From the NCBI RefSeq assembly GCF_016907335.1, contig NZ_JAFBBT010000001.1, forward strand, positions 2,666,001 to 2,730,000: a DNA stretch of 64,000 bases. Direction: 5' to 3'. Of this stretch, positions 34,594-41,984 are shown piece by piece (the first letter of the stretch is position 1; each line of letters begins with the position of its first letter). The stretch is from Curtobacterium herbarum. Its GTDB lineage: Bacteria; Actinomycetota; Actinomycetes; Actinomycetales; Microbacteriaceae. The translations under genes were made by a program, and so were the position numbers. The notes below the pieces were generated by a model. It did no database searches. It worked only from the letters and a program-made list of their open reading frames with translations, and had not been told where the DNA came from.

Positions 34594-35379
34594 TCAGCCC
34601 CCGAACCGCCGCGACCGCAACCCGAAGTCGCGCACCGCCCGGAGGAAGTCGACCTCGCGGAGGTCCGGGTAGAACGCCTCGACGAAGTAGAACTCGCTGT
34701 GCGCGCTCTGCCACAGCAGGAAGTCCGACAGCCGCTGCTCCCCCGACGTCCGGATCATCAGGTCCGGGTCCGGCTGCCCCTGTGTGTAGAGGTGGTCGCC
34801 GATGAGCTCGGGCGTCAGCACCTCGGCCAGGGTGTCGAGCGTCCCGCCGCCTTCACCGTGGCTGCGGACGATGCTCCGCATGGCGTCGGCGATCTCCCGG
34901 CGCCCGCCGTACCCGACCGCGAGGTTGATGTGCAGCCCGGTGTGGTCGGCGGTGCGGGCTTCGGCCGCGGCGAGCGCCGCCACCAGCTCCGGCGGCAGCC
35001 CGTCGTTCGAGCCCACGTGCTGGACGCGCCAGGTGCGGTGCTGCGACAGCCGCTCCGCCAGATCCGCGATGATCCCGACGAGCTGGTCGAGCTCCTCGCC
35101 GCCGCGGCCCTTCAGGTTGTCGGCGGACAGCAGGTAGAGCGTGACGACCTGGATGTCGAGGTCGTCGCACCAGGACAGGAACTCGGGGATCTTCGCCGCC
35201 CCCGCCCGGTGGCCGTGCGCCGCGGTCTCGAGGCCGAGCTGCCGAGCCCACCGACGGTTGCCGTCGACGATCATCGCGACGTGGCGGGGCTTCTGCGCAC
35301 CGTCGATCTCGCGTCGGATGCGCTTCTGGTAGGCGCGGTAGAGGAGCCCACGCCCCGCCCATCCCAGCCTGCCCGTCAC
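34594..35379 (-). CDS. uppS: isoprenyl transferase (polyprenyl diphosphate synthase)
   Basis: 261 aa from GTG 35379. Catalytic Asp39 in VAMIVDGNRRWA, the substrate loop HRAGAAKIPEFLSW, NLAVGYGGRREI, and DLMIRTSGEQRLSDFLLWQSAHSEFYF-type block (landmarks RTSGEQRLSDF) match cis-prenyltransferases. It makes the undecaprenyl or decaprenyl carrier for cell-wall synthesis. It is divergent from the hemolysin III gene, a pairing common in actinobacteria. Confidence 0.95.
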   Translation of the reverse strand: MTGRLGWAGRGLLYRAYQKRIRREIDGAQKPRHVAMIVDGNRRWARQLGLETAAHGHRAGAAKIPEFLSWCDDLDIQVVTLYLLSADNLKGRGGEELDQLVGIIADLAERLSQHRTWRVQHVGSNDGLPPELVAALAAAEARTADHTGLHINLAVGYGGRREIADAMRSIVRSHGEGGGTLDTLAEVLTPELIGDHLYTQGQPDPDLMIRTSGEQRLSDFLLWQSAHSEFYFVEAFYPDLREVDFLRAVRDFGLRSRRFGG

Positions 35380-35455
35380 GGCGTCGACTGTAGTGCAAGC
35401 ACCCCTCGTGTCGACTCCCAGCCACCGCCCCGTCCCCCGGCCGTACGGTCGGAGC

Positions 35456-36178
35456 ATGCAGTCAGACCAGGGCGCGCCCGCCCTCCCCCACGTGCCGTTC
35501 ACGGAGGAGGCCGAGACCACCCCGACCATGGTCGGCGCCGCCGACACCCGCCCGGCATGGCGCGGTTGGATCCACGCCGGCACGTTCCCGCTCGCCGCGG
35601 CGATGGGGATCGTGCTCATCACCCTCGCGGCCACCCCGGCGGCGAAGGGTGCGAGCGCGGTCTTCATGGCGACGTCGCTCATCATGTTCGGCGTCTCGGC
35701 GACCTACCACCGCTTCCCCTGGCGCCCGGTCGTCAAGCGCGTGCTCAAGCGCATCGACCACACGAACATCTTCCTGCTCATCGCCGGCACGTACACGCCC
35801 GTCGCGGTCTGCGCGCTGCCGCACGAGCTGATGGTGATCGTGCTGTGGGTGATGTGGGGCGGCGCACTGCTCGGTGTCGCGTTCCGCGTCTTCTGGATCG
35901 GCGCCCCGCGGTGGCTGTACGTGCCGCTCTACCTGGCGCTCGGCTGCGCGGCGTTCCTGATCCTGCCGCAGCTCTTCGCCGCGAGCGTCCCGATGACGGT
36001 GCTCGTCCTCGCCGGCGGGGTGGCGTACATCCTCGGAGCAGCGGTCTACGGCTTCAAGCGTCCGAACCCCTCGCCGACGTTCTTCGGCTTCCACGAGGTC
36101 TTCCACGCCCTCACGGTCGTCGCGTTCGTGGTGCAGTGGGCCGGCATCCTCGTGATCGCGCTGCACCCCGTCCGCTGA
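35456..36178 (+). CDS. hemolysin III / PAQR-family membrane protein
   Basis: 240 aa with seven predicted membrane segments between residues about 40 and 237. PAQR hallmarks: SATYHRF (H-x-F type), RIDHTNIFLLIAGTYTPV and FGFHEVFHALTVVAFVVQW, the three conserved His/Asp regions. A role in membrane fluidity or lipid hydrolysis is proposed for the family. A GGAG lies just before the ATG. A 60-bp palindrome follows. Confidence 0.9.
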   Translation: MQSDQGAPALPHVPFTEEAETTPTMVGAADTRPAWRGWIHAGTFPLAAAMGIVLITLAATPAAKGASAVFMATSLIMFGVSATYHRFPWRPVVKRVLKRIDHTNIFLLIAGTYTPVAVCALPHELMVIVLWVMWGGALLGVAFRVFWIGAPRWLYVPLYLALGCAAFLILPQLFAASVPMTVLVLAGGVAYILGAAVYGFKRPNPSPTFFGFHEVFHALTVVAFVVQWAGILVIALHPVR

Positions 36179-36205
36179 CCTCGTCACCGCCGGCGGCGGG
36201 CCGGG

Positions 36206-36265
36206 CCACACGACGGACGGGAGGCTCCCCACCAGCTGGTGGGGAGCCTCCCGTCCGTGGTGTGG
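36206..36265. terminator. 60-bp palindrome, GGACGGGAGG family
   Basis: Thirty-base arms with one mismatch centred on CCAGCTGG, between convergent genes ending at 36178 and 36288. It is the longest member of the family in the window. Confidence 0.85.
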
Positions 36266-36287
36266 TCGGGTCGACCACCGGGTCGCG

Positions 36288-36596
36288 TCAGCCGCGCTCG
36301 GTGTCGTCGCCGACGTCGGCCCGACCGTCCTCGGCAGCGCGACGGGACGGCTCGTCCGTCACCACGGCGTCCCCCGTGTCACCGGCGACCTCGGCCTCCA
36401 GGCGCTCCCGGATCTCGGCGCGGTAGCGGGTCCGGCGGATGCGCCGGGTCATGTCGACGACGAGCAGGATCGTCACGATCGCGACCAGGGCGATGGCGAC
36501 GAAGCCGGCGACCCCCGGGGTGACGTCGACGTCGGGGACGCCGCTCGGGCTCGGGCTGGGGGTGGTGGCGGCCAGTACCGCGGCGATGGTGCTCAC
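36288..36596 (-). CDS. small single-pass membrane protein
   Basis: 102 aa. A Pro/Ser-rich segment is followed by one membrane helix (about 28-48, VAGFVAIALVAIVTILLVV) and a basic then acidic cytoplasmic tail (DMTRRIRRTRYRAEIRERLEAEV). The GTG start overlaps the mca stop by GTGA, so it is coupled to mca. Small proteins of this type follow mca in related genera as I recall; no function is known. Confidence 0.78.
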   Translation of the reverse strand: MSTIAAVLAATTPSPSPSGVPDVDVTPGVAGFVAIALVAIVTILLVVDMTRRIRRTRYRAEIRERLEAEVAGDTGDAVVTDEPSRRAAEDGRADVGDDTERG

Positions 36597-37483
36597 GCGT
36601 GCGCGTCCTCTTCGGATGGGATGCCTGCGAACAGGTCGGACTCGGGGAGCTCGGTGGGGACCCGGGACTCGACGAGCTGGTAGTCCTCGGTCGGCCAGAC
36701 CTCGGCGAGCAGGTCGTTCGGCCAGTAGAAGAAGGGGCTGTCCGGCGGCACCTGGCTGGCGTGCGCGCGGAGGGCAGCGTCACGGGACTCGAAGTACTCG
36801 TGCACGTCGACGTGTGACGTGGCGAGGTCCGGCCGGTCCGCGAACCGGGCGACCCATTCGCCGAGCTGCTCGAGCAGGGGGTTCTCCGGCTCGCGCTCCC
36901 GCAGGGCGTCGTGGAAGGCGGAGAAGCGGCGCGGGTTCATCGTGCGCTCGTAGTAGAGCTTCGCGACGGACCAGGCAGGGCCGGCGTCCGGGTACTGCTC
37001 GGGGTCGGCGGCGGCGTGCCAGGCGGCGACCGAGACCTCGTGCGTCCGGATGTGGTCGGGGTGCGGGTAGCCGCCGTTCTCGTCGTAGGTGACCAGCACG
37101 TGCGGGCGGAAGCGCCGGATCACGCGGACCAGTGCCTCGGTGCTGTACTCGAGCGGGACGGTCGAGAAGGTGCCGGGACGGACGGTCTCGCCCTTCTCGG
37201 CGTCGGGCAGACCGGAGTCGTGGTAGCCGAGCCAGAGGTGGTCGATGCCGAGGGCTGCCTGCGCGGCGGCCATCTCGGTCCGCCGGAAGCCCGCCATGTC
37301 ACGGTGCGCCCGGGCCTTGGCGGCGTCGGAGAGCTGCTCGTTGAGGATGTCCCCCGCTTCGCCACCGGTGCACGAGACGACGAGGACCTGGGCGCCCTCG
37401 GCCACGTACTTCGCCGCCGTGGCCGCTCCCTTGCTCGACTCGTCGTCGGGGTGGGCGTGCACGGCCAGCAGACGATGGGGCAC
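36593..37483 (-). CDS. mca: mycothiol S-conjugate amidase
   Basis: 296 aa LmbE/PIG-L deacetylase-fold enzyme. Zinc motifs: HAHPDDE (9-15) and HPDH (141-144) with YDENGGYPHPDH as the family block; length and C-terminal extension fit Mca rather than MshB. Mca cleaves mycothiol conjugates during detoxification, so the organism makes mycothiol, an actinobacterial trait. It is divergent from the DUF4307 gene. Confidence 0.93.
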   Translation of the reverse strand: MPHRLLAVHAHPDDESSKGAATAAKYVAEGAQVLVVSCTGGEAGDILNEQLSDAAKARAHRDMAGFRRTEMAAAQAALGIDHLWLGYHDSGLPDAEKGETVRPGTFSTVPLEYSTEALVRVIRRFRPHVLVTYDENGGYPHPDHIRTHEVSVAAWHAAADPEQYPDAGPAWSVAKLYYERTMNPRRFSAFHDALREREPENPLLEQLGEWVARFADRPDLATSHVDVHEYFESRDAALRAHASQVPPDSPFFYWPNDLLAEVWPTEDYQLVESRVPTELPESDLFAGIPSEEDAHA

Positions 37484-37555
37484 GGCGTTCCTTCACAGCT
37501 CACGGACTTGCGGTCGCGGGTGGCGCACGGCGAGCGTGAACTACCCTGGGATCAG

Positions 37556-37561
37556 GATAAT
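37556..37561 (+). promoter_or_regulatory. -10-like GATAAT before the DUF4307 gene
   Basis: CAGGATAATC is the most AT-rich motif in the mca/DUF4307 gap and lies 19 bp before the proposed CTG start; a transcript from about 37567 would include GGGAG but none of the upstream GTG or ATG starts. The -35 is weak. Confidence 0.5.
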
Positions 37562-37579
37562 CACCCCGGGAGCCCCGAA

Positions 37580-38038
37580 CTGTCCGATCAGCACCACGCC
37601 CCAGCAGGCGGAACCGCACGCGGCACGTCCACCGTCCTCGACGGCCGGACGTCACTCGACGACCGGTACGGACGCAGTGCGGACACCCGGCGCCGCGGCA
37701 AGCTGCTGGCCGTCGTGATCGCGGTCGCCATCGCGGTCGTGTTCGCCGTCTGGGTGATCTGGGCGGGGCCGGGGCAGACCACGCACGGGCTCGACACCGA
37801 CGACGTCGGGTACGAGGTCCTGTCCGACCACAGCGTCGTCGTGCACACCCAGGTCGCCGTCGACCCGGGCACCAGTGTGCAGTGCGCGGTGCAGGCGCTC
37901 GACAAGTCGTACACGATCGTCGGCTGGCGGGTCGTGACGCTGCCGGCAGAGGAGCAGCGCGACCGGTCGATCTCCACGCAGGTCAACACGACGACCCGGG
38001 CCGTCACCGGGTTGATCCACTCGTGCTGGGTTCCCTAG
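37580..38038 (+). CDS. DUF4307 membrane protein, apparently started at CTG
   Basis: 152 aa. A 40-residue N-terminus, one membrane helix (about 45-68, LLAVVIAVAIAVVFAVWVIW) and an extracytoplasmic beta-rich domain ending GLIHSCWVP, as in DUF4307. The family-like start SDQHHAPAGG has no ATG, GTG or TTG; instead CTG 37580 stands seven bases after GGGAG (37568-37572). An in-frame GTG at 37520 lies upstream of the likely -10. Between mca and greA, the usual actinobacterial place of this gene. Confidence 0.78.
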   Translation: MSDQHHAPAGGTARGTSTVLDGRTSLDDRYGRSADTRRRGKLLAVVIAVAIAVVFAVWVIWAGPGQTTHGLDTDDVGYEVLSDHSVVVHTQVAVDPGTSVQCAVQALDKSYTIVGWRVVTLPAEEQRDRSISTQVNTTTRAVTGLIHSCWVP

Positions 38039-38055
38039 ACTGCTCGGAATCACGG

Positions 38056-38090
38056 ATCGAGACCGGCCGCCGGCCGGTCTCGATTCTTTT
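38056..38090 (+). terminator. Rho-independent terminator after DUF4307
   Basis: Thirteen perfect base pairs (ATCGAGACCGGCC / GGCCGGTCTCGAT), 3-base loop, then TCTTTT. One of the few classical U-tailed terminators in the window. It separates DUF4307 from greA. Confidence 0.88.
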
Positions 38091-38140
38091 GCGCCACACG
38101 CTGTGACCGGTCCCGACCGCCACGGCCGAAGGGAAACGAC

Positions 38141-38629
38141 ATGAGCAACGACACGCAGGGCACCTGGCTGACCCAGGAGGCGTTCGACCGTCTCACCGCC
38201 GAGCTCGAGCAGCTCTCCGGCCCGGCCCGCATCGAGATCGCGAGCCGCATCGAGGCTGCCCGTGAAGAGGGCGACCTCAAGGAGAACGGTGGCTACCACG
38301 CCGCCAAGGACGAGCAGGGCAAGATCGAGGCCCGCATCCGCGCCCTCACCGAGCTCCTCAAGCACGCCACGGTCACGGAAGCGCAGTTCGACGGCACCGT
38401 CGAGCCGGGCACCGTCGTCACCGCCACGATCGCCGGCGACCCGTCGACGTTCCTGGTCGGCAACCGCGAGATCGTCGCCGAGGGCTCGGACCTGACCGTG
38501 TACAGCCCGGTCAGCCCGGTGGGTGCCGCGATCGTCGGGCTCCGCGCCGGCGACTCGACGACCTACACGGCGCCGAACGGCAAGGAGATCGCCGTCCAGG
38601 TGACGAACGTCGAGCGCTACGAGCCGTAG
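38141..38629 (+). CDS. greA: transcription elongation factor GreA
   Basis: 162 aa. N-terminal coiled coil with the tip acids in AREEGDLKENGGYHAAKDEQ, then the FKBP-like C-terminal domain (VEPGTVVTATIAGD...VSPVGAAIVGLRAGDSTTY). It rescues backtracked RNA polymerase by stimulating transcript cleavage. GAAGGGAAAC precedes the ATG. Confidence 0.97.
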   Translation: MSNDTQGTWLTQEAFDRLTAELEQLSGPARIEIASRIEAAREEGDLKENGGYHAAKDEQGKIEARIRALTELLKHATVTEAQFDGTVEPGTVVTATIAGDPSTFLVGNREIVAEGSDLTVYSPVSPVGAAIVGLRAGDSTTYTAPNGKEIAVQVTNVERYEP

Positions 38630-38659
38630 GCCCGCACCACCGGACGGCATCGGACACCC

Positions 38660-38697
38660 CAGCCCGGCGTGCGGCGCCTCACGCGCACGCCGGGCTG
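38660..38697 (+). terminator. greA terminator hairpin
   Basis: Fourteen perfect pairs CAGCCCGGCGTGCG / CGCACGCCGGGCTG around a 10-base loop, no T-tract. Confidence 0.72.
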
Positions 38698-38749
38698 TCG
38701 CGTGTGCGGGCTCGTGCGCGCGGGCTCGTGCGCGTGCCAGCCCGCGCCG

Positions 38750-39119
38750 GCGCGAGTGGTCACGACACCCCGCTCACTTCCGCCGACCGGTCACGATCTG
38801 TCGCTCTCCGCGCCCCAGACCGACGGGACGTGACCAGTCGGCAGCCCGGGCTCGGCGAGTCCGCGCCGGTCGGGGACCGGGGACGTGACCAGTCGGCAGC
38901 CCAGGCTGGGCGAGTCCCCCGCCGGTCGGGGACCGGGGACCGGGGCCGTCTGGAGGCTCGACCACCGTCCGCCAGGTCGGCACGCGCCTCCTGACCAGAC
39001 CTCGCGTTCAGCCGGACCGACCGTGCGGCGAGCGGTCACGACGCACCGCGGGCAGGCCGCCGAACGGTCACGAACCGTCGGTCCGAGCTCCCCAAACCGA
39101 CAGAACGTGGCCAGTCGGC
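38750..39119. repeat. diverged family C repeats and a 55-bp direct repeat
   Basis: Core elements GCCGACCGGTCACGA...GTGACCAGTCGGC (38782-38842) and GCCGAACGGTCACGA...GGCCAGTCGGC (39059-39119) match the 33-kb array. Each is preceded by an inverted outer arm (38750-38773; 39025-39048). Between them GACGTGACCAGTCGGCAGCC and the following 35 bases occur twice, at 38827 and 38882. Confidence 0.75.
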
Positions 39120-39164
39120 AATGCACGCACGGCGGGTGCGGCGGCCGGCACCGCACGCGCGACG

Positions 39165-39227
39165 GGTGCGACAGGTGCGACAGGTGCGACAGGTGCGACA
39201 GGTGCGACAGGTGCGACAGTCGACACC
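39165..39227. repeat. (GGTGCGACA)x7
   Basis: Seven perfect 9-bp copies, 63 bp in all, ending 17 bp before the stop codon of the convergent-facing DUF6611-like gene (39245). A GCGGGTGCG precursor sequence lies just upstream. Confidence 0.9.
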
Positions 39228-39244
39228 TTGCAGGAACGCGGCGC

Positions 39245-39745
39245 TCAGCGTGCGGGGAGGGCGTTCCAGACGTGGCCCCAGGCCGCCTCGAACGCGACCG
39301 CGTCCACCCTGCCCGCACGCAGCGCCTCCTCGAACGCCGACAGTGCGTCGAGGGACACCGCGAACAGGTGCACCTGGCCGTGCACCTCGGGGTGACCGCT
39401 GCCGTGGAACGTCGTCACGGTGAGCGACCGGACGAGCGGACGCAGCCGCCGCGTGGCCGACCGGAGGACCGCGAACCCGAGCGCGTAGAGGGCGAACCCG
39501 ACGACGGCGCCGAGCACCGGAGCGGCGGTCCAGGCGACCGTGGCCGCTCCCGCCACCACCAGGCCCGCCAGCGGCCAGGCGTGCGCGACCCGCAGCAGCA
39601 GCCGTTCGTGTCGGTCCGTGCCGGGCGGGTAGACGACGAGCGTCCGGGTCTCCCACATCGTGCGGCCGACCGGGCGGACGTCGAGCCGGCCCCAGCGGTG
39701 CGGTCCGTCGGCGATCCGGGTGCGGACGCCGTCGACGGCGGTCAT
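39245..39745 (-). CDS. DUF6611-like small membrane protein
   Basis: 166 aa from ATG 39745, overlapping the upstream gene by ATGA. RIADGPHRWGRLDVRPVGR and TLVVYPPGTDRHERLLLRV precede two membrane segments (about 53-90), followed by a soluble C-terminal half (RSLTVTTFHGSGHPEVHGQVHLFAV...). The RWGR/YPPGT pattern recalls the DUF6611 family, by memory only. The function is unknown. Confidence 0.72.
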   Translation of the reverse strand: MTAVDGVRTRIADGPHRWGRLDVRPVGRTMWETRTLVVYPPGTDRHERLLLRVAHAWPLAGLVVAGAATVAWTAAPVLGAVVGFALYALGFAVLRSATRRLRPLVRSLTVTTFHGSGHPEVHGQVHLFAVSLDALSAFEEALRAGRVDAVAFEAAWGHVWNALPAR

Positions 39746-40398
39746 CGCGACGCCTCGGTCGACGTCACGGTCGCCACGATCTCCCGCTCCGCCAGGGCCT
39801 GAGGGGCGAGCGCACGAGGGGTCAGCGCACGATGGGTCAGCGCACGATGGGTCAGGGCCTGTCGGCACGGGAAGCAGACCAGGTCCCCGACCGCCACGTC
39901 GGCCGGCACGACGAGCACGGCAGCCCCGGCAGCCTGGTCGACACCGGCTGCCTCGTCGACACCGGCTGCCTCGTCGAACACGGCTCCGGCAGCGGCCCCG
40001 GCACCGGCGCGCTCCGCCGGGACCTCCCCCACGACCGCGGTCGCCCGGGGCGCCGTGGTCCGTCGTCCGATCAGCCGCGCCTCGTCGAGCACCGCGCACG
40101 CCGGCAGCACCGCGTCGAGCTCGAGCACGAGCCCGCCGTCCGTCCGCCGCACCCCGGTCACCGCGGCGACCGCGACGCTCATCCCCCGCGGTGTCCAGTC
40201 ACGCGAGCGGTAGCGGGGCGGAGCCTCCTCCGCAGTGTGCACGCACGGGGTGCCGGCGACGTCGGCGAGGCGGGACATCGACACGGCGCTGACGCGCACG
40301 TCGTCGGTCGTGGGCTCGGTGTGCGCCGGCCAGGCCGACGCGTCGAGCGGGTCGGGGATCGAGGCACGGAGCGACGGGAGGATCGCGGTCAGGGTCAT
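39742..40398 (-). CDS. hypothetical protein with two internal repeats
   Basis: 218 aa from ATG 40398. The N-terminal two thirds are soluble and ordered (residues 1-125). Then DEAAGVDEAAGVDQAAG (18-bp DNA repeats) and ALTHRALTHRALTPRALAPQAL (15-bp repeats) flank a short hydrophobic strand VLVVPADVAVGDLVCFPC. The repeats keep frame. No family is recognised. It is coupled to the DUF6611-like gene. Upstream GTG 40413 is an alternative start. Confidence 0.62.
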   Translation of the reverse strand: MTLTAILPSLRASIPDPLDASAWPAHTEPTTDDVRVSAVSMSRLADVAGTPCVHTAEEAPPRYRSRDWTPRGMSVAVAAVTGVRRTDGGLVLELDAVLPACAVLDEARLIGRRTTAPRATAVVGEVPAERAGAGAAAGAVFDEAAGVDEAAGVDQAAGAAVLVVPADVAVGDLVCFPCRQALTHRALTHRALTPRALAPQALAEREIVATVTSTEASR

Positions 40399-40511
40399 GT
40401 TGACGAGCCTCACCCCGGCAGCACCGGCGTGGTGCGCTCCTCACGGCTCGCTGACGCCCGCCGGACGGATCCGTGCGCGGCGCTGACAGGACGACACCGA
40501 CCGACGGCCGC

Positions 40512-40590
40512 TGACCGGCGAGCACCGACCGACGAGCACCGGCCGACGAGCACCGACCGGCGAGCACCGAGAGACAGCACCGACCGGCAC
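40512..40590. repeat. 14-bp tandem repeats upstream of 40398
   Basis: Five units of the type CGACC(G)RCGAGCAC plus a partial one, in the 295-bp spacer between ilvA (stop 40694) and the hypothetical gene (start 40398). A diverged GGGAGGCCCG...CGGGCCTCC element follows (about 40593-40655) and may terminate ilvA. Confidence 0.75.
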
Positions 40591-40693
40591 GGCCGGGAGG
40601 CCCGTGGCCCGTCGGGCGCGCGCCGCACGTCGGAGCCGTAGCGGGCCTCCAGGCCGGTCCGGTCGCACCGGAGGACCGGCGGCGACCCGTCCG

Positions 40694-41938
40694 TCAGTTG
40701 GTGAGCTGCTCCGGGCGGAACCCGGCTTCCTGCAGGCGCGCCATCACCTCGTCGGCGTGGTCCGGTCCGCGCGCCTCGATCGACAAGTCGAGCGCGACCT
40801 CGTTGATGACGAGCCCCTGGCCGTGGCGGGTGTGCAGGACCTCGACGACGTTGGCGCCGGCGTCCGAGATGATCTGCGAGACGCGGGCCAGCTGGCCGGG
40901 ACGGTCCGGCAGCATGATCCGGATGCCGATGTACCGCGAGGCGGCGACCAGGCCGCGCGTGATGATCCGCTCCATCATGAGCGGGTCGATGTTGCCCCCG
41001 CTGAGCAGCACCACGGTCCGGCCGGTGTCGTGCACGGCGCCGGACATGATCGCGGCGACCCCGACCGCTCCCGCTGCCTCGACCACGAGCTTGGCGCGCT
41101 CGAGGAGCACGAGCAGGGCCCGGGCGGTGTCGTCGTCCGAGACGGTGACGATCTCGTCGACCAGGTCCCGGATGATCGGGAAGTTCATGTCGCCGGGACG
41201 TGCGACCGCGATGCCGTCCGAGATCGTCGGCGAGGTCGTGATCGTCAGCGGCTCCCCCGCGACGATGGACGAGGGGTACGCGGCGGCGTTCTCGGCCTGC
41301 ACGCCGATGACCCGGATCGTCCGGCCCAGGCGTTCGGCCAGGCCCTTGACGGCGATCGCGATGCCCGAGATGACCCCGCCACCGCCGATCGGGACGACGA
41401 CCGTGTCGACGTCGGGGACCTGGTCGAGGATCTCGAAGCCGAGCGTGCCCTGTCCGGCGATGACGGCGGGGTGGTCGAACGGCGGGATGAAGACGGCTCC
41501 GGTGCGGGCGGCGAACTCCTTCGCGGCCGACAGCGCCTCCTCCACGGAGTGTCCACGCAGCACGACGTCGGCGCCGTACCGACGGGTGGCCTGCAGCTTC
41601 GGCAGGGCGACGCCGACCGGGGTGAAGATCGTCGCGGGGATGCCGAGCTCTCGGGCGGCGAACGCGACGCCCTGCGCGTGGTTGCCGGCGCTGGCGGCCA
41701 CGACCCCGGCCTGCCGCTCGGCGGCCGACAGGGTCGACAGCCGGTTGTAGGCACCACGGACCTTGTACGCGCCGGTGCGCTGCAGGTTCTCGCACTTCAG
41801 GTGCACCGGTGAGCCGAGCAGGCCCTCCAGGAACTTCGACGTCTCCATCGGCGTGACCCGTGCGACGCCCGCGATCGTCTCGCGCGCAGCCTCGATGTCG
41901 GCGAGCGTGGGGATCGGCGAAGCAGTCGTGTCGGTCAC
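40694..41938 (-). CDS. ilvA: threonine ammonia-lyase with C-terminal ACT-like domain
   Basis: 414 aa from GTG 41938. PLP lysine K59 in NLQRTGAYKVRGA, phosphate-binding loop GGGGVISG (about 186-192), SAGNHAQG (82-89). The last 75 residues (IGIRIMLPDRPGQLARVSQIISDAGANVVEVLHTR-type block) form an ACT-like regulatory domain, the medium-length form. It deaminates threonine to 2-oxobutyrate for isoleucine synthesis. A cytoplasmic homotetramer in the family. It is followed by the 14-bp repeats. Confidence 0.94.
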   Translation of the reverse strand: MTDTTASPIPTLADIEAARETIAGVARVTPMETSKFLEGLLGSPVHLKCENLQRTGAYKVRGAYNRLSTLSAAERQAGVVAASAGNHAQGVAFAARELGIPATIFTPVGVALPKLQATRRYGADVVLRGHSVEEALSAAKEFAARTGAVFIPPFDHPAVIAGQGTLGFEILDQVPDVDTVVVPIGGGGVISGIAIAVKGLAERLGRTIRVIGVQAENAAAYPSSIVAGEPLTITTSPTISDGIAVARPGDMNFPIIRDLVDEIVTVSDDDTARALLVLLERAKLVVEAAGAVGVAAIMSGAVHDTGRTVVLLSGGNIDPLMMERIITRGLVAASRYIGIRIMLPDRPGQLARVSQIISDAGANVVEVLHTRHGQGLVINEVALDLSIEARGPDHADEVMARLQEAGFRPEQLTN

Positions 41939-41984
41939 GGTCCCATCATCGTCGGTCGTGGAGTGTGCAGCTGCCACGTGACGC

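Larger units (their letters stand above)
38630..39244. other. 615-bp repeat-filled spacer after greA
   Basis: No gene is supported. It holds in order a hairpin (38660-38697), two GCGGGCTCGTGCGC units (about 38705-38732), a diverged family C element, a 55-bp direct repeat pair, another diverged C element, and a seven-copy 9-bp repeat (39165-39227). Codon use of the short open frames is that of the repeats. Confidence 0.75.

Noticed and set aside
39165..39227. CRISPR array
   Set aside because: Units are 9 bp with no spacers; likewise the 164-bp array has no unique spacers and no cas genes are nearby.
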